The notes under the pieces: generated by a model
What the model saw: the letters and a program-made list of their open reading frames with translations, nothing else
Databases searched by the model: none
Told to the model about the DNA's origin: nothing
Position numbers and translations under genes: made by a program
Shown: in pieces, positions 16,346 through 23,984 of the stretch
Numbering within the stretch: the stretch's first letter is position 1
Layout of the letters: the number at the start of each line of letters is the position of its first letter
Assembly (NCBI GenBank): GCA_944372665.1
Contig: CALVZV010000006.1
Coordinates: 1-46,649, forward strand
DNA from: an uncultured Clostridia bacterium
GTDB taxonomy: Bacteria > Bacillota > Clostridia > Christensenellales > DTU072
Direction of reading: 5' to 3'
Length of the DNA: 46,649 nt

Positions 16346-18964
16346 TTACTTGTTCTTGATGGCTGCGTGGGCAGCGGCAAGAATGGCGATCGGAACGCGG
16401 AAGGGAGAGCAGGAAACGTAGTTGAGTCCCACGTTGTGGCAGAATTCGATCGTCGAAGGATCTCCGCCGTGTTCGCCGCAGATACCCAGTTTGATGTTGG
16501 GTCTGGTGGCCTTGCCTTTGGCAACCGCTATCTTTACGAGTTCGCCTACGCCTTCCTGGTCCAGTCTTGCGAAGGGATCGGATTCGAATATCTTTTTCTT
16601 GTAATAATCGCCCAGGAACTTGCCTGCGTCGTCACGGCTGAAGCCGAACGTCATCTGAGTCAGGTCGTTGGTTCCGAACGAGAAGAATTCGGCTTCCTTT
16701 GCAATCTTGTCCGCGGTGATGGCTGCGCGCGGGATCTCGATCATGGTTCCGACCATGTATTCGACCTTTACGCCCTTTTCCGCCATGACGGCTTCGGCTG
16801 TGTCAACGACGACCTTCTTGACGTATGCCAGCTCTTTCACGTCGCCGACCAAAGGTATCATGATCTCTGCCTTGACTTTGCCGCCCTCTTTGTTGACCTC
16901 GATAGCGGCTTCGATGACGGCACGGGTCTGCATCTCGGCGATCTCGGGATAGGTTATCGCCAGACGGCAGCCGCGGTGTCCGAGCATCGGGTTCATCTCG
17001 TGCAGGCTGTGTACGGTTTCGTTGAGCTGTTCGAAGGAAATGCCCATATCCTTTGCCAGAGCGCGGATATCTTCTTCCTTGGACGGCAGGAACTCGTGCA
17101 GCGGCGGATCGAGGAAACGGATGGTGACGGGATAGCCTTTAAGCGCTTTGTAAATGCCGATAAAGTCTTCTCTCTGCATCGGAAGTATCTTGGCGAGAGC
17201 GGCTTTTCTCTGTTCCAGAGTCGAAGCGACTATCATTTCGCGCACGGCGGGAATACGCTCCTCGGCAAAGAACATGTGCTCGGTTCTGCAAAGGCCAACG
17301 CCCTGAGCGCCGAATTCGTAAGCGACGGCGGCGTCGTGGGGATTGTCGGCATTGGCGCGGACGAGAAGTTTCTTGTATTTGTTCGCCCAGCCCATTATGG
17401 TGGCGAAGTTGCCCGAAGTGTCGGCGTCGACCATGGGGATGCTGCCTTCGTAAACTTTGCCGGTGGAACCGTCTAAGGAAATGACGTCCTGCTGGGTGTA
17501 TTTTTTGCCGGCTATAACGCAGATACCGTTAGCTTCGTCGATCTCTACGGCGCCGCAGCCGCATACGCAGCATGCACCCATACCTCTGGCGACGACCGCC
17601 GCGTGCGAGGTAAGTCCGCCTCTGGCGGTAAGGATACCTTCGGAAACCTGCATTCCTTCGATGTCTTCGGGAGAAGTTTCGATACGTACCAGAACGACCT
17701 TTTCGCCTTTCTTGACGCGTTCTTTGGCTTCGTCGGCGGTAAAGCAGATCTTGCCGGAAGCAGCGCCGGGCGAAGCGGGCAGCCCTTCTGCGATAGCCTT
17801 GGTCTTTTTGAGCACCGCTTTGTCGAAAGTGGGATGCAGCAGGTCGTCAAGCTGTTTGGGCTCGACTTTAAGGAGAGCTTCTTCCTCGGTGCACAGTCCC
17901 TCTTTTACGAGATCGACCGCGATATTGATGGCGGCGAGAGCGGTACGCTTGCCGCTTCTGGTCTGGAGCATGAACAGTTTGCCGCGCTCGATGGTGAATT
18001 CCATGTCCTGCATGTCGTGGAAGTAGTTTTCCAGACGGTTGCAAATATCGAGGAACTGGTCGTATACGGCGGGATTGATCTCTTTGAGCTTGTCGATCGA
18101 CGAGGGAGTACGGATACCCGCGACGACGTCTTCGCCCTGAGCGTTCATCAGGAATTCGCCGTAAAGCTTCTTCTCGCCGTTGGTGGGGTTCCTGGTGAAA
18201 GCAACGCCCGTGCCGGAAGTATCGCCCATGTTGCCGAACACCATCGACTGGACGTTGACGGCGGTGCCCCACGAGGAAGGTATGTCGTTCATTCTGCGGT
18301 AAACGATAGCGCGGTCGTTGTTCCAGCTGCGGAATACGGCTTTGATCGCGCCGATAAGCTGTTCCTTGGGGTCTTGCGGGAACTCTTTGCCGACGTTCTC
18401 GAAGTAATACTTTTTGAACATCGCTATAAGCTCCTGGAGATCCTCGGCGGTCAGCTCGGTGTCGAGTTTGACGCCCTTTCTTTCCTTAACTTCGTCGATA
18501 AATCTTTCGAAATTGGCTTTTTCGACGCCGGTAACGACGTCGGAGTACATCTGAATGAATCTGCGGTAGCAGTCGTATGCGAATCTGGGGTTCCCGGTAA
18601 GCTCGGCAAGTCCTTTGACGCTGACATCGTTAAGGCCCAGATTAAGTATGGTGTCCATCATGCCGGGCATCGAAGCTCTTGCGCCGCTTCTGACGGAGAC
18701 GAGGAAAGGATCCTCGGCGTCGCCGAATTTCTTTCCGGATTCATTTTCGAGGATCTGCAGCTGGGCAAAAATCTCGTCTATGATCTCGGGCGCGATTTTT
18801 TCACCGTCGTCGTAATACTTCGTGCAAGCCTCGGTGGTAATGGTAAAGCCGGGAGGCACGGGCATTCCGAGCTTGGTCATTTCGGCAAGGTTGGCGCCTT
18901 TTCCGCCGAATTTAGCTTTGTCTTTACCGTCGGCTTCGCGGAACAAGTAAACGTACTTTGTCAT
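16346..18964 (-). CDS. ppdK: Pyruvate, phosphate dikinase
   Basis: Interconverts ATP, phosphate and pyruvate with AMP, pyrophosphate and phosphoenolpyruvate (EC 2.7.9.1); in anaerobic clostridia it serves glycolysis or gluconeogenesis. 872 residues, the family length. The ATP-grasp domain begins with KFGGKGANLAEM (18-29). The swivelling domain carries the phosphorylated His454 in GGLTSHAAVVARGMG. The C-terminal PEP/pyruvate barrel carries catalytic Cys829 in CGEHGGDPS. Clostridium symbiosum uses His455 and Cys831, so alignment is almost residue for residue. AGGAGAG five bases upstream supports the start. It is a single-gene unit with its own promoter and terminator. Base composition matches the neighbours. 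Confidence 0.97.
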   Translation of the reverse strand: MTKYVYLFREADGKDKAKFGGKGANLAEMTKLGMPVPPGFTITTEACTKYYDDGEKIAPEIIDEIFAQLQILENESGKKFGDAEDPFLVSVRSGARASMPGMMDTILNLGLNDVSVKGLAELTGNPRFAYDCYRRFIQMYSDVVTGVEKANFERFIDEVKERKGVKLDTELTAEDLQELIAMFKKYYFENVGKEFPQDPKEQLIGAIKAVFRSWNNDRAIVYRRMNDIPSSWGTAVNVQSMVFGNMGDTSGTGVAFTRNPTNGEKKLYGEFLMNAQGEDVVAGIRTPSSIDKLKEINPAVYDQFLDICNRLENYFHDMQDMEFTIERGKLFMLQTRSGKRTALAAINIAVDLVKEGLCTEEEALLKVEPKQLDDLLHPTFDKAVLKKTKAIAEGLPASPGAASGKICFTADEAKERVKKGEKVVLVRIETSPEDIEGMQVSEGILTARGGLTSHAAVVARGMGACCVCGCGAVEIDEANGICVIAGKKYTQQDVISLDGSTGKVYEGSIPMVDADTSGNFATIMGWANKYKKLLVRANADNPHDAAVAYEFGAQGVGLCRTEHMFFAEERIPAVREMIVASTLEQRKAALAKILPMQREDFIGIYKALKGYPVTIRFLDPPLHEFLPSKEEDIRALAKDMGISFEQLNETVHSLHEMNPMLGHRGCRLAITYPEIAEMQTRAVIEAAIEVNKEGGKVKAEIMIPLVGDVKELAYVKKVVVDTAEAVMAEKGVKVEYMVGTMIEIPRAAITADKIAKEAEFFSFGTNDLTQMTFGFSRDDAGKFLGDYYKKKIFESDPFARLDQEGVGELVKIAVAKGKATRPNIKLGICGEHGGDPSTIEFCHNVGLNYVSCSPFRVPIAILAAAHAAIKNK

Positions 18965-19029
18965 AAATACTCTCCTGTTTTTTATTGTTTCGTTAATTTT
19001 TGAGTTTGTGCGTTGTATTCAACTTTTTT

Positions 19030-19058
19030 ATTATACAGGACAAGACGCCCGCACGCAA
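19030..19058 (-). promoter_or_regulatory. Promoter of ppdK
   Basis: Minus strand: TTGCGT (19053-19058), 17-base spacer, perfect TATAAT (19030-19035), giving a leader of about 60 bases before the start at 18964. A small hairpin (AACCG/CGGTT, 19087-19101) lies between this and the recO stop but lacks a T run, so it is not called a terminator. Confidence 0.75.
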
Positions 19059-19106
19059 GTATTTTTTAAATTTTATAGCACGCCTCAACCGTAAAACGGT
19101 TCGGTA

Positions 19107-19748
19107 TCAGCGTATAAAAGCGTTCAGCGCCGGAAACGTCCTGAAACTTTCTCCCGTCGCGGCGCTTATTATCCTGCCCGCTTCGAGTATGCCGCCGACG
19201 ACCTCTTCGACCTCGTATTCCAGGCAGTCCAGCTCGCCGCCATCCGCGCCTGCCGCAGCTGCGAAAAGCGCCGCGGTACGGCGGCTGAGCTCCGCGTCGG
19301 CGATATCCACGCCGATCAGCGTCATAAATTCCAAAAGAAATTTGAGCGTATGTACGTAAGGAGTGCCTTCCGCGTAATTCACGGCGAACAACGCCCTTAG
19401 CCCCAGCGCAAATTCGTTTTCGGCAGGCACGTTCTCGGCGGTGAACTTTTCAAGCACTTCCGCAACTACGCCTGACGCGAGGTTCTTATGCGCGTCCGTC
19501 CACGCCCCGAAAAACTGCTCTATGACTTCGGCGCCCGTGACGGTCGAGTATCCGCCCTTCTCGCTAAGCGAATATTCGGCGTAGCAGTACGGCGCCGCAG
19601 CGGCTTTTAATTTGGATTTCGGGCTCTTGATCGAGCGGATACGGGCGACCGTTTTGCCGTTTTCGGCGCTCAGTAAAATCAGCAATCTGTCGTTGTCGCG
19701 GTAATCGAGGCTATTCAGGCAAACGGCTTTTAATATTCTTGTCATCAT
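19107..19748 (-). CDS. recO: DNA repair protein RecO, short form
   Basis: Recombination mediator that loads RecA in the RecF pathway together with RecR (encoded at 36022). 213 residues: N-terminal OB fold (RILKAVCLNSLDYRDNDRLL, then AYCYAEYSL-type strands after a GKTVARIRSIKSPKSKLKAA loop), then the helical domain. The C-terminal CxxC...CxxC zinc site found in many RecO proteins is absent and the chain is about 30 residues shorter than usual. Identification rests on the N-terminal pattern and on position after era and yqzL, as in Bacillus. The start could be the first or second of two tandem ATG codons (19748 or 19745). The 5' end overlaps yqzL by 38 bases in another frame. Confidence 0.82.
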   Translation of the reverse strand: MMTRILKAVCLNSLDYRDNDRLLILLSAENGKTVARIRSIKSPKSKLKAAAAPYCYAEYSLSEKGGYSTVTGAEVIEQFFGAWTDAHKNLASGVVAEVLEKFTAENVPAENEFALGLRALFAVNYAEGTPYVHTLKFLLEFMTLIGVDIADAELSRRTAALFAAAAGADGGELDCLEYEVEEVVGGILEAGRIISAATGESFRTFPALNAFIR

Positions 19749-19851
19749 TTGATCCGGCGTTTTTCAAGGCACGGTAAAGCATATAATATCCTACTTTGCC
19801 GGAGTCCGTGAACGCTTTGTAAATTAAGTCTTCCGCATACGATTTTCCCAT
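19711..19851 (-). CDS. yqzL: YqzL-like small protein
   Basis: 46-residue reading frame between era and recO, the place occupied by yqzL in Bacillus subtilis. It begins MGKSYAEDLIYKAFTDSGKV and continues with YYMLYRAL, resembling the family's 'W..F..TG....YLLYK' pattern; Trp is replaced by Tyr. Its 3' end overlaps the recO start by 38 bases in a different frame. No Shine-Dalgarno is evident. Instead the start codon lies in one arm of a 6-bp hairpin (19847-19865), so translation may depend on ribosomes arriving from era. The function of YqzL is not established. Confidence 0.7.
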   Translation of the reverse strand: MGKSYAEDLIYKAFTDSGKVGYYMLYRALKNAGSNDDKNIKSRLPE

Positions 19852-19884
19852 ATATTCAGTATGGGTATTCGGCGCGGGATTATG

Positions 19885-21264
19885 CTATATGTCCTTGTTT
19901 TTGTCGTAACCGAGGTTGTTGAGCATCACTTCGTCGTCGCGCCAGTCAGCCTTTACCCTGACCCACAAGGTCAGCAGGATCCTGTCGCCCGTCATACGCT
20001 CCAGATCCTCGCGGGCATACTCGGCTATCTTCTTTATCATGGCGCCGTTTTTGCCCAGAATTATCGGTTTGTGAGCCGTCTTCTGACAGATGACGTCCGC
20101 GTCTATTTCCAGCACACCGCTGGGGCGGTACTCGTACTTGTTTATCGACACCGCTATGCCGTACGGGATCTCCTGGTCCAGAAGCCGCAGCGCCTTTTCC
20201 CTTATGACCTCTGACGCCATGAAACGCATGGTCCTGTCGGTATATTCGTCCTCGGGATAAAGTTTTACGCCTTCCGGCATCAGAGCGGCGGTTTCGCGCT
20301 CCAGCACGTCTGTGTTTTTACCTTTCAGCGCCGAAACGGGCACGACCGCATGCAGATTCTTGAATTCGTTGAGTTTCAAAAGTATTTCGGCTATTTTCTC
20401 TTTCTGAACGCGGTCAATCTTGTTTACCGCGGCAATGACAGGCGTTTTGCCGGCGCACAGCGCGCGGATACGCTCGGAATCGTTTTCGTCCATACCCTTT
20501 TCGCCGTCGATAACGTATATGACCGCGTCAACGCCGTCGGTAGCCGATTTTACGGCACGCATCATATAGTCGCCAAGCTTGTTCCTGGGTTTGTGTATCC
20601 CGGGAGTGTCCACGAAAACGATCTGCAGCCCTTCCCTGTTCAGTATCCCGAGTATTTTGTTCCTGGTTGTCTGAGGCTTCCAGCTGACTATGGCGACTTT
20701 TTCGCCGACAAGCGCGTTTATAAGGGTCGATTTACCGGCATTCGGTCTTCCCAGTATCGCAGCAAACCCCGTTCGTGTCACAGGCTCGGGCTCCTCGTAG
20801 TCGCGCGTTATGCCCGCCTTAAGCAGAATTTCGTCCTGAACTTTTTCCATTTCGGCTCGCATTCCGTCGTCCATGTGGTCAAACCCCATCAGATGCAGAA
20901 AGCCGTGCAGCGCCAGAAACGCAAATTCTCTGGCAGGCGAATGATTGTATGCCGCCGCCTGTTCTTCTGCCCTGCCACGCGCGATATAGATCTCGCCCAG
21001 CATGACAGCGCCCGTTTCCGGATCGGTATCCAAAGGATAATCGCCGCGCGAAAATGGCAAAACGACCTTTTCCAGCGACGGGAAACTGAGTACGTCCGTA
21101 ACCGAATCGACGTCGCGTCGGGTGCGGTTGAGCTCGCGGATGTCGGCGTCCGAAACGACCGCCGTTTCCACGCTGACGTCGGAAACCGGTATATGAAAAT
21201 ACGTCAGCGCTTCCGACAAAACCTTTTCTACCGATTTATACGGAATATCGTAAAACTCAAGCAT
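19885..21264 (-). CDS. YbeY endoribonuclease - Era GTPase fusion
   Basis: 459 residues from the start at 21264, whose ATG overlaps the pgpH stop by 8 bases; an upstream ATG at 21345 lies well inside pgpH. Residues 1-155 are YbeY, with the zinc motif HGFLHLMGFDH (His120, His124, His130), acting in 16S rRNA 3'-end maturation and ribosome quality control. After a short linker (EEPEPVT) residues 165-459 are a complete Era: P-loop GRPNAGKST (172-180), DTPG (219-222), NKID (281-284), and a KH RNA-binding domain with ILGKNGAMIKKIA. Era binds the 16S 3' end. Fusing the two joins partners that work on the same RNA. dgkA and cdd, which separate them in Bacillus, are absent. Confidence 0.93.
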   Translation of the reverse strand: MLEFYDIPYKSVEKVLSEALTYFHIPVSDVSVETAVVSDADIRELNRTRRDVDSVTDVLSFPSLEKVVLPFSRGDYPLDTDPETGAVMLGEIYIARGRAEEQAAAYNHSPAREFAFLALHGFLHLMGFDHMDDGMRAEMEKVQDEILLKAGITRDYEEPEPVTRTGFAAILGRPNAGKSTLINALVGEKVAIVSWKPQTTRNKILGILNREGLQIVFVDTPGIHKPRNKLGDYMMRAVKSATDGVDAVIYVIDGEKGMDENDSERIRALCAGKTPVIAAVNKIDRVQKEKIAEILLKLNEFKNLHAVVPVSALKGKNTDVLERETAALMPEGVKLYPEDEYTDRTMRFMASEVIREKALRLLDQEIPYGIAVSINKYEYRPSGVLEIDADVICQKTAHKPIILGKNGAMIKKIAEYAREDLERMTGDRILLTLWVRVKADWRDDEVMLNNLGYDKNKDI

Positions 21265-22756
21265 CTTTGTCCTGTCTGGGATTGTTGTTGTACTGTATCC
21301 TCGCGTGATACATGGAAGGTATCGCCTGAACGAGCGTATCCTCAATGACGGCGAGATCCTTATACGTTATCGGGCACTCGGAAAACTGGTCCATTCCCGC
21401 TTTTTGCGCAATCATGTCGTGCACGAGTTTCCTGAACGCCGTCGGCGAATTGATTTTTTCGGAAAGCGCCCTGGACGCCGCCTCCACCGTGTCGGTGATC
21501 ATGATAATGGCGGCTATTTTGGTGCGCGGTTTGGGACCGGGATAACTGAATTCCTTTTTGTCGAGGTTGTCCTCGGTGAAATTCTGCGCCTTGTACAGAA
21601 AAAAATTGACGGGCGTGGTGCCGTGATGCTGAAGCGCCGTATCCGCCACTTCGTCGGGCAAACGCTCTTTTTTAAGCATTCTGTAGCCCTCGGTAACGTG
21701 GCTGACTATCATTGCGACGCTGACCTCGGGTATAACGTCGTCGTGGGGGTTGTAGCCCTTCTGGTTCTCTATGAAATATTGGGCGTTCTTGGTCTTACCC
21801 ACGTCGTGGTAGTAGGCGCAGACCTTGGCCAGCTGCGTGTTCTCGCCTATCGCGTCCGCGCAAAGCTCAGCGAGATTGCCCACAACCATAGAATGGTTGA
21901 ACGTGCCGGGAGCCTCATTGGCAAGTTTTTTAAGAAGCGGGTTCTCCAGCGAACAGAGTTCCGCCAGCCTGAACGGGGTGTTGAGTCTGAACAGATACTC
22001 CATCAAAGGTAAAACGATCATGAAAAGCGCCACGCTTAACACTATCGAAACGAAACTCCACAGACCGCTGAGAAGTATCTGTGAAACGTCGTTGGCATCC
22101 ACCAGATAGTTTATCAGCATCGGCACGACGGCCGTGCAGATACCCACCACAAAGCCGGCAACGGTGAACTTTATGCGGTTATGCGCCTTGTCCAGAAACA
22201 TTATCATGAATATCGACGCCACCATCGACGTGACCAGCGCCGCCGAGGACTCGACCGCCTTTTCGGAGCCGTACACCAGAATGTAGGTCAGGAAAAACAT
22301 CTGGGAAAGCAGAATGTTGGTGACGATCCCTACGCGCTTGTCGACGAGTATCGCCACAAGCAGCGAACACAGTGCAAGCGGCGAAACGTACAGCGAAACC
22401 GTGGTCCCGAAAACCAGCGCAAGCAGGAAAGTGATGAATACCGCAACGGACATGACGGGCACCAGTTTGCCGGTGACGTGTCTGTCGGCGTCGCGCTTGA
22501 CGTAAAAGGTGTAGGCTATCAGCGTGGACATGATAACGCCGATTATCAGCGAAAGAACGACTATCTGCAAAGACGGCTCGCCGCGAAGCACGGCGTCCGC
22601 CACGTTCTCGTCGTTTAACGTGGCGAACCTGACCACCACAGCCAAAGCCACACTGAGCACGACCAGTATCGCCGTATTGATAGCGGCCCTTTTGAATCTT
22701 GCGCCTCCCGCGAACGCCGAAAAGCGGAAGCGTTCCTTTTTGCGTATCCTGTCCAT
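21257..22756 (-). CDS. pgpH: PgpH-type membrane HD phosphodiesterase, lacking the extracellular domain
   Basis: 499 residues. Order: one N-terminal helix (24-43), a short 18-residue loop, about seven helices (64-257), then a cytosolic HD domain with His288 (TFNHSMV), His317-Asp318 (YYHDVGK), a later SHVTEG and QHHGTTP. This is the 7TM-HD architecture of PgpH, which hydrolyses the second messenger cyclic di-AMP. Full-length PgpH proteins have about 700 residues because a large 7TMR-HDED domain sits outside the cell between helix 1 and helix 2; here it is gone. The HD residues are intact, so activity is expected, but without that sensor. AAGGA six to seven bases upstream supports the start. Equivalent in position to Bacillus yqfF. 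Confidence 0.88.
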   Translation of the reverse strand: MDRIRKKERFRFSAFAGGARFKRAAINTAILVVLSVALAVVVRFATLNDENVADAVLRGEPSLQIVVLSLIIGVIMSTLIAYTFYVKRDADRHVTGKLVPVMSVAVFITFLLALVFGTTVSLYVSPLALCSLLVAILVDKRVGIVTNILLSQMFFLTYILVYGSEKAVESSAALVTSMVASIFMIMFLDKAHNRIKFTVAGFVVGICTAVVPMLINYLVDANDVSQILLSGLWSFVSIVLSVALFMIVLPLMEYLFRLNTPFRLAELCSLENPLLKKLANEAPGTFNHSMVVGNLAELCADAIGENTQLAKVCAYYHDVGKTKNAQYFIENQKGYNPHDDVIPEVSVAMIVSHVTEGYRMLKKERLPDEVADTALQHHGTTPVNFFLYKAQNFTEDNLDKKEFSYPGPKPRTKIAAIIMITDTVEAASRALSEKINSPTAFRKLVHDMIAQKAGMDQFSECPITYKDLAVIEDTLVQAIPSMYHARIQYNNNPRQDKDA

Positions 22757-22775
22757 AATTTTTCCTTGAACGTAT

Positions 22776-23699
22776 TTACGCTATACGCGTTATTATATCA
22801 TAGTATATACTTATTTGTATGCATTTGTCCAGTTTTTTGACGTCAAAGGAATATCCTATAAATTTGTCGTCACCGGAAAGCGATTCGGTGAAAGCCTGTT
22901 TCGCCAGCAGTATGTCGTCCGCCGCCGACGAATTGAACTCATCCTCCGAAAGATAATCTATGGTCTCGGTGCGCCGCACTTTGGCTTCGACTATACCCAT
23001 CGCCCTGACAGGCGCGATCTCTCCGTCCGCGCCGGCGACGTAAGGATTTATTAGCACCTGACCCGCCTTGACCGAATCTCCCGTACCCACTGCGGCAAAC
23101 CCTCTCAACACGACGATCCTTACGATCTCGCCGTCTTCCTTAGCCGCCAAAGGAAGCGGTGTTTGGGTATCCGTAATTTCGGTTATGGGCAATTCTTCTA
23201 CAATTTCAATGACAACGTGTCTGCCCTCTTTCCTGATTGAGGCATAGGCGATCCCGTCGATGGAAAGAACCTTGCGCTCGATAGCCGAGAAGTCGTTGCT
23301 GCCGAACAGAAAAGACGAAGGCAGCGCTTCCTCGACGACTGCGGAAACAACTGCGGGATCGACGCGGTCTGCACCCTCCACTCTGACGTCGCCCACATAT
23401 CCGCAGTAAAGCGTCACGACCGCGACGGATACCGCCAGTCCGGCTATAAGGAAATACCGTTTCAAAAACGCGTTCAGCGCGGGAACAAATCCCCCCGTGC
23501 CCGTCACCGTATAATTTATACCCGCGCGCGACAAAGCTGCATGCGCAGCTGCGGAGTCGGAAGCCGAGACCGTAAAACGCATTTTCCTGCCGTTTCGCTT
23601 TATAGCCCTGACGCGTATACCGTTGCGCCACAGCGCGTTTAACGTAAATTCGGCAAAGCCTTCCGTTTCAAACCTTACTTTTCCGTATTCTTTTTGCAT
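22776..23699 (-). CDS. yqfD: Sporulation protein YqfD
   Basis: 307 residues of the YqfD/SpoIV-like family. An N-terminal soluble segment, one transmembrane helix (about 83-104, YFLIAGLAVSVAVVTLYCGY), then a large extracytoplasmic region with GDVRVEGADRVDP and FSAIERKVLSIDGIAYASIR, reminiscent of POTRA-type folding. In Bacillus the gene is in the sigma-E regulon and needed for full sporulation. GAGGG four to five bases upstream supports the start, which overlaps yqfC by 25 bases. The gene ends 19 bases before pgpH; phoH, normally in between, is missing here. Confidence 0.87.
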   Translation of the reverse strand: MQKEYGKVRFETEGFAEFTLNALWRNGIRVRAIKRNGRKMRFTVSASDSAAAHAALSRAGINYTVTGTGGFVPALNAFLKRYFLIAGLAVSVAVVTLYCGYVGDVRVEGADRVDPAVVSAVVEEALPSSFLFGSNDFSAIERKVLSIDGIAYASIRKEGRHVVIEIVEELPITEITDTQTPLPLAAKEDGEIVRIVVLRGFAAVGTGDSVKAGQVLINPYVAGADGEIAPVRAMGIVEAKVRRTETIDYLSEDEFNSSAADDILLAKQAFTESLSGDDKFIGYSFDVKKLDKCIQISIYYDIITRIA

Positions 23700-23914
23700 T
23701 TTTCCCTCGTCAGCGAAGCGATCTTACCTTTCAGGATCAATTCGTCGGCGTTGATCTCGTTGATCTCGAGCTTGTCGCCCGTAACATAAAGAGTGCCGCC
23801 CGCCGTTCTGACGGCGATTTCGTTTTCCGAATAGGAAATGATGCCTCTGTGCCCTTCCACGGTCATGCGTTCGAACGCGCTGAGCGTGACGATCCCCTGC
23901 CGATATTCTTTCAT
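23675..23914 (-). CDS. yqfC: Sporulation protein YqfC (YabP/YqfC family)
   Basis: 79 residues. Matches the family core: MTVEGHRGIISYSENEIAV followed by GDKLEINEINADELILKGKI. It is about 20 residues shorter at the N-terminus than Bacillus YqfC, and an in-frame TAA 12 bases upstream rules out a longer form. No good Shine-Dalgarno is visible. A CATAAT element lies only 10 bases before the ATG, just past the dnaB terminator, so the leader must be very short if that is the promoter. First gene of the yqfC-to-recO cluster. YqfC and YqfD act together in the mother cell during sporulation in Bacillus. Confidence 0.85.
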   Translation of the reverse strand: MKEYRQGIVTLSAFERMTVEGHRGIISYSENEIAVRTAGGTLYVTGDKLEINEINADELILKGKIASLTREKCKKNTEK

Positions 23915-23932
23915 ACTTTTAGATTATGCAAT

Positions 23933-23956
23933 AAAAAAGGCGCGTATGTCCGCGCC
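23933..23956 (-). terminator. Terminator after dnaB
   Basis: Minus strand: stem GGCGCG / CGCGCC with a 6-base loop, followed by six T residues, about 30 bases past the dnaB stop. It separates the pepF-dnaB operon from the sporulation/era cluster. Confidence 0.88.
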
Positions 23957-23984
23957 TGAACGATTACAGTTTCCTAAATCGTTA

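Noticed and set aside
17603-19003. 466-codon plus-strand frame opposite ppdK
   Set aside because: Shadow of the ppdK codon pattern; Val/Gly/Asp/Phe-rich, no motif, covered by a perfectly conserved gene on the other strand.
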